Part shown: piece after piece, positions 34,480 to 43,318 of the stretch | Numbering within the stretch: position 1 is the stretch's first letter | Layout of the letters: the number at the start of each line of letters is the position of its first letter | Source: Planctomycetota bacterium | GTDB taxonomy: Bacteria; Planctomycetota; Planctomycetia; Pirellulales; Pirellulaceae | Length of the DNA stretch: 46,294 nt | NCBI GenBank assembly: GCA_023430365.1 | Contig: JAEZAS010000387.1 | Location: forward strand, 1-46,294 | Direction: 5' to 3' | Translations under genes and position numbers: made by a program | Notes under the pieces: model-generated | What the model was told of the DNA's origin: nothing | Database searches by the model: none | Seen by the model: the letters and a program-made list of their open reading frames with translations, nothing else

Positions 34480-35100
34480 TCATGCCGCTCGCAACAAGGG
34501 CGACTTCGCCGCGCTCTTGTTCTCGAGCAGCTTCAACTCACGTTCAATCTCATCGACCCACAGCGCCGCTGCGGGCAGCCGGCTCAAAGCGTCGAGCTGC
34601 TGGCGGGCTTCGTCGTAGCGCTTCGTGCGCCGGTACAACGTCGCCAGCAGGAGCTGCGCTTCCACGTCCGCGGGCCGCTGACCGAGCAGTTGCCGCACCA
34701 GCGTTTCGGCCTCGATCCAGTGCCCCTTCAGGTACTCGGTCTGCACCTGGCGGAGGAGCGGTTCGACGGCGGCTGGGTCACCCTTGGCCTGATCGGCCAA
34801 TTGGCGTCGCAAGGCCAGCGCCGAGCGCACCCCAGCAATCCACAAACCTACCACCAAAACCCACGCTCCGGTGGGCGCAGCCCAAACGGGCAAATCGCGT
34901 GACAGGAGCTGAGGCCAGACAAACGTCACCAGGAGGGCCAACTGAAGCAAGCCGCTGAATCCGATCGCGACTGCCAATCCCGACCACTGACCGCGCAGCC
35001 AAAGCCGCGCAAGTCCTGGCCAGACGGACAGAATGAGAGGCGCGGTCGGCACTTTCGAATGCTCCGGAATCCGTTCCGCCGCAGTGTCCTCAGGTGGCAC
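34480..35100 (-). CDS. membrane-anchored tetratricopeptide-type protein
   Basis: Protein of 206 residues. Two hydrophobic segments near 42-68 and 75-95 suggest a membrane hairpin; the C-terminal half is helical with a TPR-like repeat (GHWIEAETLVRQLLGQRPAD, then LLLATLYRRTKRYDEARQQLD) and probably faces the cytoplasm or periplasm as a docking module. The start is uncertain: the GTG at 35100 lacks a clear ribosome-binding site, but no better start lies downstream before the membrane part. It precedes clpC on the same strand, with about 300 bp between them. Function unknown. Confidence 0.7.
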   Translation of the reverse strand: MPPEDTAAERIPEHSKVPTAPLILSVWPGLARLWLRGQWSGLAVAIGFSGLLQLALLVTFVWPQLLSRDLPVWAAPTGAWVLVVGLWIAGVRSALALRRQLADQAKGDPAAVEPLLRQVQTEYLKGHWIEAETLVRQLLGQRPADVEAQLLLATLYRRTKRYDEARQQLDALSRLPAAALWVDEIERELKLLENKSAAKSPLLRAA

Positions 35101-35461
35101 TACGGTCGCCGCGAAATTCTAGCTCTCGATCCCTATTCGAGCAAGGCAAGTTGCGAACAGATCAGTAGTTACGTTCAGCCGTGCGGGCGGCAGCACTGCA
35201 ACTCGACCTGTGGGCCGAGCCTGAACCGCCGTTATCCGCCACAACCGCTGGAAGCGTTACAATCGCAGGCAGGGTTGCTCCTGCCAAATTGCGCCGCCGG
35301 GGCGGTCTGCGAGACTTGTAACGCAAGCCGCGTACCACTCGCATCTTGTCGAGATTTACAACCAGGTAGGCCCCGCAGATTCGCTCAATCGGTCGCGCCG
35401 GACCGCCGAACGCTCCGTTGTATTTCCTCGTTACCGCTCTTGCATGATCGCGTGAATCGAA
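35101..35461. other. divergent intergenic region upstream of thiD2-thiE
   Basis: No gene, tRNA or terminator is convincing. I looked for a TPP riboswitch because a thiamine gene follows, but the CTGAGA and ACCTGATC core words are not present. No good promoter boxes stand out for either side. Confidence 0.5.
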
Positions 35462-36571
35462 ATGCCGATTGATCCTGATAAGTCGCCGGTAGCAAACGAG
35501 TTCGGAGCTCAACTGCCGCCCGCGGAGCGGCTGGCGGCGCTGCGAATGATCGACGCCAACGCCAACCGCGCGAGCGAAGGCTTGCGGGTTATCGAGGATG
35601 TTTGCCGGTTCTATCTGAACGACGCCAACCTCTCGCGCGAGCACAAGCAGCTTCGCCATGAGCTGTCAGAATTGTTGTGCCCGCTATCGCCTTCGCTGCT
35701 GGCGACAGCCCGCGACACGGCGACGGACGTTGGTACGGCAATCACGACGCCCGAGGAGCAGCGTCGGGGCTCGATGCGGTCGGTGGCCCTTGCTAGCAGC
35801 AAACGGGTTGAGCAGGCGCTGCGGGTGATCGAGGAACAAGCCAAGCTCTTGGGGCTCGCCGAGGCGTCGCGACTGGAAGCGTTGCGGTATCGCGCTTATA
35901 CGCTAGCGAAGGCCTGGACACTTGTGGAACATCATCGCGACCGGCTAAGCGGGACGCAGTTGTATGTGCTGATCGATGGAAGAGAGAGCGAGCAGGCGCT
36001 CGTCGAACTCGCCGGGAAGCTGATCCGCGCGGGGGTGGATTTGATCCAGCTTCGCGACAAATCGCTCGACGATCGAACCTTGCTCGCCCGGGCTCGCGCG
36101 CTGCGCAGGCTCATCCCGGTCGGCAGTCGGCCGCTGCTGGTGATCAATGACCGGCCCGATCTGGCTTTGCTGGCCGGCGCGGATGGCGTGCATGTCGGTC
36201 AGGAAGAGTTGACCGTTGGGGACGTGCGTAAGGTGGTTGGTCCGGAACTGCTGGTCGGGGTTTCGACGCACACGATCGAGCAGGCGCGACAGGCGGTGTT
36301 CGACGGGGCCAGCTACATCGGCTGCGGGCCGACGTTTCCCTCGAAGACGAAGCGTTTCGAAGATTTTCCGGGGCCCGCCTTCCTCAAGCAGGTGGCTGAC
36401 GAGATCGGCCTGCCGGCGTTCGCGATAGGCGGAATTACGCAATCGAATCTTTCGGAAGTCCTGGCGACCGGCTTTACCCGAGTTGCGGTCAGCGGTTCGA
36501 TTACCGAGGGGGTTGATGCCGAAGAAGAAGCAAGGTTGATGCTGCAGAAGCTGCGCATGCGCCGCGAGTAA
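35462..36571 (+). CDS. thiE: fused ThiD2 (HMP-P kinase) and ThiE (thiamine phosphate synthase)
   Basis: Bifunctional cytoplasmic enzyme of 369 residues for thiamine synthesis. Residues about 25-150 match the ThiD2 type of HMP-P kinase (LRMIDANANRASEGLRVIED, TDVGTAITTPEEQRRGSM), unrelated to classical ThiD. Residues about 160-369 are ThiE, an alpha/beta barrel joining HMP-PP and thiazole phosphate: DLIQLRDKS, VINDRPDLAL, GADGVHVGQEE, IGCGPTFPSKTK and FAIGGI are visible. ThiD2-ThiE fusions are known from planctomycetes and some other groups. The ATG at 35462 is the first in frame; its ribosome-binding site is weak. The two domains would pass HMP-PP directly between them. Confidence 0.93.
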   Translation: MPIDPDKSPVANEFGAQLPPAERLAALRMIDANANRASEGLRVIEDVCRFYLNDANLSREHKQLRHELSELLCPLSPSLLATARDTATDVGTAITTPEEQRRGSMRSVALASSKRVEQALRVIEEQAKLLGLAEASRLEALRYRAYTLAKAWTLVEHHRDRLSGTQLYVLIDGRESEQALVELAGKLIRAGVDLIQLRDKSLDDRTLLARARALRRLIPVGSRPLLVINDRPDLALLAGADGVHVGQEELTVGDVRKVVGPELLVGVSTHTIEQARQAVFDGASYIGCGPTFPSKTKRFEDFPGPAFLKQVADEIGLPAFAIGGITQSNLSEVLATGFTRVAVSGSITEGVDAEEEARLMLQKLRMRRE

Positions 36572-36651
36572 CATCGCAGCATGCCGATGCGAAGCGGCGG
36601 CGACCACAGGCGGTTCGAGGTACGGAAACCTTATCGGTCAGGCTGACAATT

Positions 36652-37227
36652 ATGGCGACGGCTGCGAAGGAAGTCGCAAACCCGCTGACCCGCGGTCGCA
36701 TTCTGCGCCTCGGGGGCCTTGCGCTGGGCGTGCTGCTGCTTTTGGGCGGCGCATGGTTGGGCTGGCGCTGGTGGAGCGGGAGTTCGGCGCTGGACATTCT
36801 GACCGCCGATCGTGGGCCGGCGACGCCGATTGCCATTGCCCTCGATGGGCATTGCCCCGTCACGCTCAGCACCGAGATGCGCTGGGCCCCCGGCCACGTC
36901 GCCTGGAACGCCGTCTACGATGGCCAGCTTTACCTGTTCGCCAGCCAGCGGCACCTGGAAGTGTTTCTGATCAATCCTAGCGCCTATGGGCCGGCGATGG
37001 CGGGAATCGATCCGATCGAACTGGCCGAGCGCGGTCGGGTGACGCGCGGCAACCGGATGTACGGCGTGAACCACGGCGGCCGGGTCTTTCTCTTCGCCAG
37101 CGAGCAGAACCTGTCGCGATTCTCGCAGACTCCCGACCATTTCCTGACGGCGCTCAAGACCGCGCGGCCAGCCGAGCAAAACACTCAGCTGGCCACGCAG
37201 GTGAACTTGGGCCCCGTCCTCCGCTAA
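36652..37227 (+). CDS. membrane-anchored protein with two YHS-like repeats
   Basis: Protein of 191 residues. Residues about 18-42 form one transmembrane segment (LGGLALGVLLLLGGAWLGW). The outer part has two related modules: CPVTLSTEMRWAPGHVAW with YDGQLYLFASQRHLEVF, then MYGVNHGGRVFLFASEQNLSRF. The pattern aromatic, G, xYxFxS, xxxxF, xxxPxxY is that of YHS-like domains, which often sit on metal-handling or periplasmic proteins; this CPVTL form is common in planctomycete proteins. Only one cysteine is present in the outer part. Function unknown. It is followed by a covarying REP-like pair. Confidence 0.75.
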   Translation: MATAAKEVANPLTRGRILRLGGLALGVLLLLGGAWLGWRWWSGSSALDILTADRGPATPIAIALDGHCPVTLSTEMRWAPGHVAWNAVYDGQLYLFASQRHLEVFLINPSAYGPAMAGIDPIELAERGRVTRGNRMYGVNHGGRVFLFASEQNLSRFSQTPDHFLTALKTARPAEQNTQLATQVNLGPVLR

Positions 37228-37239
37228 GCGGAGTGCTCT

Positions 37240-37340
37240 CGGCGAGCGGGAGACGTAAGTCTCCCAGTAGTTTCGCCGGAGATGTTGTTGGGCAAATTCG
37301 CTCGCGGTTTCACCGGGACGCTTACGCGTCCCGCTCGCCG
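37240..37340. repeat. REPIN-like pair of hairpins with GTAA loops and compensatory changes
   Basis: Copy 1 (37240-37265) is CGGCGAGC, GGGAGAC, GTAA, GTCTCCC. Copy 2 (37315-37340, reverse complement) is CGGCGAGC, GGGACGC, GTAA, GCGTCCC. Both stems are 7 bp with the same GNRA-type loop. They differ at two stem positions, and both changes are compensated on the other strand. The pair is inverted with 49 bp between copies and sits between the stop of a plus-strand gene and the stop of a minus-strand gene. Confidence 0.8.
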
Positions 37341-37348
37341 CGGACGGG

Positions 37349-37753
37349 CTATTCGATATTGAAGTCCTTCGTGGAGTCCTGCTTTTCCAGTTCGACTTGC
37401 TCCTCGTGGGGTTGCTTCAGCAAGGGAGTGCCTTCGGTGCTTTCGCCGACCGGCACGCCGTCGAACGCCGTGATCCGCACGATATACGGTCCGCCCACGA
37501 CGCCCATATCGGCTTCGGTCTGGTACTTGCCGTCCTTGATGCGGGCCACGCTCCCTGGGCCGTCGTTGCCTTTGGCGCTATCGGGCGTGAGCGAAATCTC
37601 GCCGACCGGAATCGGCTTGCCTTGGTAGTTGGCCGTGCCTGAAAGCTTGTAGCGAGGTGGACCATCCTCGCCGGAGCCGCAGCCGACCAAAAAAGCCAGC
37701 GCCAGGGCGAACGTCGCCGCGAGGCTGTGTGTCCTTGCGTGCAGAACCTGCAT
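37349..37753 (-). CDS. small lipoprotein with carboxypeptidase-regulatory-like fold
   Basis: Secreted lipoprotein of 134 residues. The signal peptide ends in FLVGC (C25 as the lipid-attachment residue). The mature part has a YKLSGTANYQGKPIPVGEISL start and a VGGPYIVRITAFDG segment, typical of the short beta-sandwich lipoproteins that accompany DUF1559 genes in planctomycetes. Its ATG lies 2 nt after the stop of the upstream DUF1559 gene, so the two are cotranscribed and probably act together on the cell surface. The role of these lipoproteins is not established. Confidence 0.85.
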   Translation of the reverse strand: MQVLHARTHSLAATFALALAFLVGCGSGEDGPPRYKLSGTANYQGKPIPVGEISLTPDSAKGNDGPGSVARIKDGKYQTEADMGVVGGPYIVRITAFDGVPVGESTEGTPLLKQPHEEQVELEKQDSTKDFNIE

Positions 37754-37755
37754 TC

Positions 37756-38709
37756 CTAGTTTCCTCCCACCGGCAGGCCGTCATCGCGGATTGCCATTTG
37801 TTGATGAATCGTAAGAGCGATCGTATTGCTGACAAATTGCACGGAACCATCGGCCATGCCCATGTTCAGGCCCGCAGGATGCGAGCTACCGAACAAGCGG
37901 GTCATCTGGTTGAGCGTGTCCTGCTTGCCGCCGTTGCCGGCGATCGAGTTGGGCGAGAGCATCGCGGCGGCGAGCACGTAAACGGAGCCGCTGCCGTCAT
38001 TCTTTCCCGCTGACGCCCAGCCGGTGTGAATGTTGTCCGAGCGGCCCGTGGGGGTCAGGCAGTACTTGGTCTCGCCAATGAGGTAGGTGTTGGACGTACC
38101 GTCGACAATGCCGGCGAACGTCAGGTTGGAATTCCAGAACATGGCGCCATTGCCGTAAAAAACGCGTAAGCCACCTTGCGTCGAACAGACAGGAGTTGGC
38201 CCGCCCCCCTGCACCCCATAGTAGTTGCTGTTGTTGATTTGCCGACCGCCGTTGGGATCGGAGGGACACTGGTATTTGACGTTGTTCAGTCTGAATTGTG
38301 CGTCGTTGACTGCCACACCTGGGACATTGCTCGAAGCCGTGAACTGCGCTCCGAAATTGAACTGGTCGTAGCGGTTTTTGTCTTCGAGAAACGGGAGAAT
38401 GAGCACGCTCCAGGGGGCTCGTGCTGTGGCATTCGTTCCGTTTGAAGAACAGAAGGTCGAGGTGCCCGTCGGCATGTTTGGGGTGTGGGTGTTCAGCACT
38501 CCGGACGGAAGCGTGCTAAGCGTGTCGTGATAGTTGTGGCAGGAGAGCACCAATTGCTTCATCTGGTTGGTGCACTGCGTGCGACGAGCGGCTTCGCGGG
38601 CCGCTTGTACGGCAGGAAGCAGCAGAGCGACAAGGACGCCAATGATGGCGATGACGACCAGCAGTTCCACAAGCGTGAAACCGCGTCGTCGAGAATTCGT
38701 GGGTTGCAT
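37756..38709 (-). CDS. DUF1559 protein with type IV pilin-like N-terminus (copy 1)
   Basis: Surface protein of 317 residues with a prepilin-type leader: RRRG before FTLVELLVVIAIIGVLVALL, with cleavage expected between G10 and F11 and glutamate at position 5 of the mature chain. The rest carries DUF1559 marks: AAREAARRTQC, CHNYHDTLSTLPSG, a GTSNTYLIGE segment and the C-terminal HPAGLNMGMADGSVQF. The family is greatly expanded in planctomycetes. Its function, possibly in pilus-like fibres or protein secretion, is unclear. The ATG at 38709 has GGGAG about 10 nt upstream. A short pyrimidine-rich leader precedes it. It is followed by the lipoprotein gene. Confidence 0.92.
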   Translation of the reverse strand: MQPTNSRRRGFTLVELLVVIAIIGVLVALLLPAVQAAREAARRTQCTNQMKQLVLSCHNYHDTLSTLPSGVLNTHTPNMPTGTSTFCSSNGTNATARAPWSVLILPFLEDKNRYDQFNFGAQFTASSNVPGVAVNDAQFRLNNVKYQCPSDPNGGRQINNSNYYGVQGGGPTPVCSTQGGLRVFYGNGAMFWNSNLTFAGIVDGTSNTYLIGETKYCLTPTGRSDNIHTGWASAGKNDGSGSVYVLAAAMLSPNSIAGNGGKQDTLNQMTRLFGSSHPAGLNMGMADGSVQFVSNTIALTIHQQMAIRDDGLPVGGN

Positions 38710-38901
38710 GGAGAGGCTCCCAGAAAGACGAACAAACAAAAGAAGAAAACAAAAAGACAGATTTGACGATCCGGTGCGGTGTGGCCGTCCGGGATTTGCT
38801 GACATGCTAGTGAACCTGCAGGCCGATGAGGGGGTCCGGAAGATCGCTTCCGCTGGCTTGAGCGGTGCGATACCTCGGCACATCGCCTCGCACGACTTGG
38901 A

Positions 38902-39846
38902 CTATTGAGCTGAGCCAACCGGGAGGCCATCGTCGCGGATGGCCATCTGTTGATGCAAAGCCAGAGAAATGGTTTGACTCACGAACGAGACTGAGCCGTC
39001 GGCCATCGCCATGTGCAGGCCGGACGGGTGAAAGCTGCCGAACAATCGCGAATGGATGCCCAGCGTGTCGGTGTTGCCGCCATGCTGCTTGATCGAGTTG
39101 GGCTGCTCCTTGGCCGCGGCGGCGACCAGTGGCGCACCCCAGGTGTCGGACTTCATCGCACTGGCCCAGCCCGCATGGAATGTGTCGGCACGTGCGGTTC
39201 GGGTCAGGCAATACTTACTTTCGCCGAGCATGTAGGTGTTCGAGGTGCCGTCGGTTATCGCTGCCAGGTTGAGACCCGAACGCCAGAACATGACGCCGTT
39301 CAGGTAGAACACCCGCGTACCGCCTTGAGTGGAGCACTGCGGAGTCGGTCCACCGCCCTGCACGGCGAAGTAGTTGGTGTTGTTGATCGCTCGCGAAGAG
39401 TTTGGATCGGACGGACACTGAAACTTGGCGTTGTTGAGCTTAAAGAGATTGTCGTTGGCGGCGACGCCTGGAGCGTTGCTGGACGAGGTGAACGTCTTGC
39501 CGAAATCGAACTTGTCGTGGAGGTTGTTCTCTTCGATGTAAGGGAGCAGAAGCACCGACCAGGGGGCACGACTGTCTTCGGTTTTGCCTTTGGAGCACCA
39601 GTCGGCCGTGCTGGTGGAGGTGGCGTCGACACTAATGCCGCCGGACGGCAGGGTGCCGAGCGTGTCGTGATAGTTGTGGCAGGCCAGGGCCAGTTGCCGG
39701 AGGCTGTTGGAGCACTTGGTCCGCCGAGCCGCCTCGCGAGCGGCCTGAACGGCCGGGAGCAGCAGCGCCACCAGCACTCCAATGATGGCAATGACCACCA
39801 GCAGCTCCACGAGAGTGAAGCCTCGAGAACGAAGCATACGAACCAT
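38902..39846 (-). CDS. DUF1559 protein with type IV pilin-like N-terminus (copy 2)
   Basis: Paralog of the next gene, 314 residues, with the same prepilin start (RSRG before FTLVELLVVIAIIGVLVALL), AAREAARRTKC, CHNYHDTLGTLPSG, GTSNTYMLGE and HPSGLHMAMADGSVSF. The two products align over nearly their whole length, so the pair is a tandem duplication. This copy has no lipoprotein gene directly behind it; 192 bp separate it from copy 1. The ATG at 39846 has AGG about 8 nt upstream; the methionine three residues later is an alternative. Confidence 0.92.
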   Translation of the reverse strand: MVRMLRSRGFTLVELLVVIAIIGVLVALLLPAVQAAREAARRTKCSNSLRQLALACHNYHDTLGTLPSGGISVDATSTSTADWCSKGKTEDSRAPWSVLLLPYIEENNLHDKFDFGKTFTSSSNAPGVAANDNLFKLNNAKFQCPSDPNSSRAINNTNYFAVQGGGPTPQCSTQGGTRVFYLNGVMFWRSGLNLAAITDGTSNTYMLGESKYCLTRTARADTFHAGWASAMKSDTWGAPLVAAAAKEQPNSIKQHGGNTDTLGIHSRLFGSFHPSGLHMAMADGSVSFVSQTISLALHQQMAIRDDGLPVGSAQ

Positions 39847-40011
39847 CACAGGACCTACGGAGAGGACTTGGTCTGTTCTGCAAACGAGTGGGGCGGTAGA
39901 TGGGGAACCCACAGAAGATTCCCGAATCCTAATGCAAACCAACGAGGAAAGCCAGTTATAAAACGCTCATGCCGGCTGGCGAATTCCCCTCGCGGGAAGT
40001 GTCGGGTTGCT

Positions 40012-41121
40012 TCACAAACGCCCGCTGAGATAAACGTCGCTGCCGATGGTTTGTTGCGTAAGATTTTTTAATTTTTTGCATTCGCGGATGAACGAAGCGC
40101 CGGATCCTGCCACCGGAGAGGGGGCTTTGTCGCCGCCGACGATGATCGGTGCGATGAAAGTGTGGACTTCGTTGATGCGCTCCAGGTCGAAGAGGCTGCC
40201 CAGCAGCTGCGCTCCTCCTTCGACGAGCACGTTGGTCATGCCTCGCCGGCCCAGCTCCCGGAGCAGGTCCTCGATATGCCCCCTGCGTTCATGGGCTGTT
40301 AACTGCAGAGTCTCACATCCAGCCGAGGTCAGATCGGCCAAGGTTGATGCTTTGGCCTCGGGGCCGGCGACGACGAGGACTGGCGTTTCGCGGGCGGTAG
40401 CGACCAGCCGACTGTCGGGACGAAGGCTGGCCTGGGAATCGAGAATGATTCGGGTGGCGATGCGCGGGGGCGTTGCGCCCGCGGGCAAACGGGCGGTCAG
40501 CTGAGGATCGTCGGCAGCGGCGGTGCCTCGGCCGACCATCACCGCGTCGACCCGAGCCCGCAGTCGTTGCACGATTGCGCGCGACTCTTCGCCCGAGATC
40601 CACTTGCTGTCGCCGGTATGGGTGGCAATTTTGCCATCGAGCGTCATGGCCCATTTGGCAATCACCCACGGTCTGCCGGTCGTGACCAGGTGGGTGAAGG
40701 GAGCGATCAGGTCGCGGGCTTCGGTCTCGTGAAGGCCGACCTCCACCTGTAAACCCGCCTGGCGGAGACGCTCGAATCCGCCGCCGGCCACCTTCGGGAA
40801 TGGGTCCTGCACGGCGGCGACCACGCGTGAAATGCCAGCGGCAATGACGGCGTCGGCACAGGGGGGACGTTTGCCGAAGTGGCAGCAAGGTTCGAGCGTG
40901 ACGTAGAGCGTGGCTCCGCGGGACCGCTCACCGGCGACCTGCAAGGCTTCGGCTTCGGCGTGCAGATCGCCAAACCTTCGGTGCCAGCCTTCTCCGACGA
41001 CCTGGCCGTCGCGAACGATGACCGCTCCGACCATCGGATTCGGCTCGACGAATCCTTCGCCGCGCAGAGCGAGCTCCAGGGCTCGCTGCATGTGGCGGGA
41101 GTCGTCGGCCGAAAATGGCAT
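40012..41121 (-). CDS. ribD: bifunctional diaminohydroxyphosphoribosylaminopyrimidine deaminase/reductase
   Basis: Riboflavin-pathway enzyme of 369 residues. The N-terminal deaminase has the zinc site HAE (H54, E56) and PCCHFGKRPPC (C79, C88), plus EPNPMVGAVIV. The C-terminal reductase begins near 150 (PWVIAKWAMTLDGKIAT), with DSKWISGEESR, RVDAVMVGRGTAAADDP and a C-terminal VEGGAQLLGSL block. The ATG at 41121 is the first normal start; a TTG five codons earlier is less likely. It follows the SEC-C protein gene after 37 nt, so it is probably translated from that transcript. No other rib gene and no FMN riboswitch are visible. Confidence 0.95.
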   Translation of the reverse strand: MPFSADDSRHMQRALELALRGEGFVEPNPMVGAVIVRDGQVVGEGWHRRFGDLHAEAEALQVAGERSRGATLYVTLEPCCHFGKRPPCADAVIAAGISRVVAAVQDPFPKVAGGGFERLRQAGLQVEVGLHETEARDLIAPFTHLVTTGRPWVIAKWAMTLDGKIATHTGDSKWISGEESRAIVQRLRARVDAVMVGRGTAAADDPQLTARLPAGATPPRIATRIILDSQASLRPDSRLVATARETPVLVVAGPEAKASTLADLTSAGCETLQLTAHERRGHIEDLLRELGRRGMTNVLVEGGAQLLGSLFDLERINEVHTFIAPIIVGGDKAPSPVAGSGASFIRECKKLKNLTQQTIGSDVYLSGRL

Positions 41122-41158
41122 GGCAGCGTCTGGCAATCCGAAGCGATCGTACTTGCGC

Positions 41159-43318
41159 CTATTCCATACCGGGCAACCAAAGCTTCGATTTGCCTTGGGC
41201 TGGTTGAGCGGCGGGAGCAGCGCCCTGGTCGGGGGTCCAGAGTCCGCCTGGCTGTTGAGCCGGGGCGGCGCCGAGCGGCATGCCTGGAGCGCCCGCTCCA
41301 GCCGGCATCGCGCCTGGTCCGCCTCGCAACAGTCCGAGCTGGCTGAGCAACGAATACAACGCCTGGGCGATGCCCGGTTCGTTGATGTGCTTCGTGCGAA
41401 GGGTATCGATCAATCGCACAAATTCCTGTTGCTCCATACGCTGCAAACGAACGGGAAGCTCGGCGAGCAAGTACCGCGCGGGGGAACGACCCGCCGCGGT
41501 TGCGGCTTCCTGAGCCTTGTGGATCAGGGCGAGCATCTCGTCGGGATCGCCAGCCATGCGCGAGAGGAGTTCATAAACCTCCGCCTTGTCGACGTCGCCT
41601 TCCAGATTCGGTCGGTTGACGATCTCCGCGCCGAACTTCCGCAGCAGGCGGACGGCCGACAACATCATCGACCGCCGATAGCAGAGGATGAGGTCCTGGT
41701 CGCTGAGCTTGGTTTGCTCGACGCGGACGAGACGTGCGGGCGAAAGGTTGGCGGTTCGCACGCTAGCTGGATCGATCGGCTCGAGGGTCGGCAGACCGAG
41801 GGCGCGGCGCAGCTGGTTGTAGTCGGAATTGTCGGTCGGCTCCGCCAGTTCGAGGAGCAGGATCGCAGCGAGCACCCGGTTCTGCAGTGCGGGATCGGCA
41901 GCCGCCTGACGCGGCGTTTTGCCGTCGAGCACACTCATCGTCAGGTTGGGATAGATGCTCAGCAGCGCCGCGGTGCGGTATTCGGTCATCAACCGCTTGC
42001 GGACATCGGCGGGCGTTTCGTCCGGGAACCGCCAGTTGACCATCAAGGCCGCCGCAACATTGGAGATGTCGCCGGACTTGTCCTCTGAAAGTTTCTCGCC
42101 GGCCAGATCGCCCAGCACGGCCATGAGGGCGGCCGTCTTGGAGGCATAGTCGGGTGTCTTCGGCGTCACGAACTCGACTCGCGCGGGGCGATCGGTTTCT
42201 TTGCCGTATAGCAACAGCTCGCCGAGGATCTTGGGAACCGAGTCTCGCGTCAGCCCCTGCGCCGAGGTGGGGACTTCGCGATCGAGCAGCAGAAACACGC
42301 CCTGCGGCGGCGGCGAGTTTTCGTCCTGGAACTGGGCCGGGTCGAAAGGAACGGTCTGCAGCTTCTTGTTGGAGAGCAACCGCTCCTTCAGCGCCGAAGC
42401 ATCGCCTACCGAATAGACGAGCGTCATTTCGGGGAGCAGATCGACCTCGGTCGGATCGCTGAGGAACTGGGCGACCGCTTCGGCTTCGACGGCTTCGTCT
42501 CGCGGCACTGAGGCGATAGCCGCATAGCTACGGAAAGCGGCCTTGGCGGCTTCATTGTCGGCGAGCGAGGCGCGGAGGATGCCGATCGTCTTCCAGAGCG
42601 ACGGTTCGTCCGGCTGGCGAGCGGCGAGAGCTTCGAGTTTTTCGACCGACGCGAGCCAGCAGCCTTGCTGAGCGAGTTTCAGGGCCGCGTTGTGCTCGGC
42701 GATATCGGCAGCCTTAAGCGGGCCGGAAGAATCGGGCGCCGGAAGATCGGTGAGTCCCTGAGCGACGAGCGGGAGTTGTCCGGAGGCATCGAGCTCAAGC
42801 ATCGTGGCCAAGGCGGACTCATCGCGACCACCACTGGCCGAGACTTGCAGCGCCAGGTGGGAGCGTGCGGCGAGTGGTTCGCCGTTGAGAGCAAGCGAGC
42901 GACCCACGGCGCCGAGCGCCTCGTAAGTGGTCGAACCCAGCTTCCCCTCTGACCGAGACATGGCCTGCTGCAGATGCTTCACGCCCTCGTAGGGATTGCC
43001 TTCGAGGCAATCCAGCATGGCGGCAAGCGCCAAGCCGGCGGCGCTGTCGGGCATGACGGCCAGCAGTTTGGCCACGTCCTCGCGCGCGTTCTGATACTCG
43101 CGCAGTTCGAGGTGGACCATCGCCTTGTACGTCAGCAGGCTGGCACGGTCGCCGTTAGCTGCAAGCGAGCGGTTGATGTGGTCGAGGGCGACCATCCGCT
43201 GCTGACTGGCCAGGGCCTCCTCAATCTTCTCCAGATCGTGCGTGATGTCGGCACTGCAGCAAAACTTGATCTTCTTGCCGCTGCCGCAGGGACACGGTTG
43301 ATACGGGTCGATCGCCAC
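41159..43318 (-). CDS. SEC-C motif protein with helical repeats
   Basis: Cytoplasmic protein of 719 residues. The N-terminus carries a SEC-C zinc motif, PYQPCPCGSGKKIKFCC (C9, C11, C20, C21), like the C-terminus of SecA. A long region of TPR-like helices follows (about 30-350). The C-terminal 60 residues are rich in G, A, P and Q and contain GGLWTPD and the terminal SKLWLPGM, two LWxP words. I chose the GTG at 43318 because GGAAGG lies about 7 nt upstream and the protein then begins right before the zinc motif; an earlier in-frame ATG would add about 28 unlikely residues. Large planctomycete proteins of this type are known but without assigned function; ribosome or chaperone contact is a guess. 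Confidence 0.8.
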   Translation of the reverse strand: MAIDPYQPCPCGSGKKIKFCCSADITHDLEKIEEALASQQRMVALDHINRSLAANGDRASLLTYKAMVHLELREYQNAREDVAKLLAVMPDSAAGLALAAMLDCLEGNPYEGVKHLQQAMSRSEGKLGSTTYEALGAVGRSLALNGEPLAARSHLALQVSASGGRDESALATMLELDASGQLPLVAQGLTDLPAPDSSGPLKAADIAEHNAALKLAQQGCWLASVEKLEALAARQPDEPSLWKTIGILRASLADNEAAKAAFRSYAAIASVPRDEAVEAEAVAQFLSDPTEVDLLPEMTLVYSVGDASALKERLLSNKKLQTVPFDPAQFQDENSPPPQGVFLLLDREVPTSAQGLTRDSVPKILGELLLYGKETDRPARVEFVTPKTPDYASKTAALMAVLGDLAGEKLSEDKSGDISNVAAALMVNWRFPDETPADVRKRLMTEYRTAALLSIYPNLTMSVLDGKTPRQAAADPALQNRVLAAILLLELAEPTDNSDYNQLRRALGLPTLEPIDPASVRTANLSPARLVRVEQTKLSDQDLILCYRRSMMLSAVRLLRKFGAEIVNRPNLEGDVDKAEVYELLSRMAGDPDEMLALIHKAQEAATAAGRSPARYLLAELPVRLQRMEQQEFVRLIDTLRTKHINEPGIAQALYSLLSQLGLLRGGPGAMPAGAGAPGMPLGAAPAQQPGGLWTPDQGAAPAAQPAQGKSKLWLPGME

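Noticed and set aside
35101..35461. TPP riboswitch before thiD2-thiE
   Set aside because: The conserved CTGAGA and ACCTGATCTGG core words are absent on the plus strand.
41122..41158. FMN riboswitch before ribD
   Set aside because: The gap to the upstream SEC-C gene is only 37 nt, too short, and no RFN core is visible.
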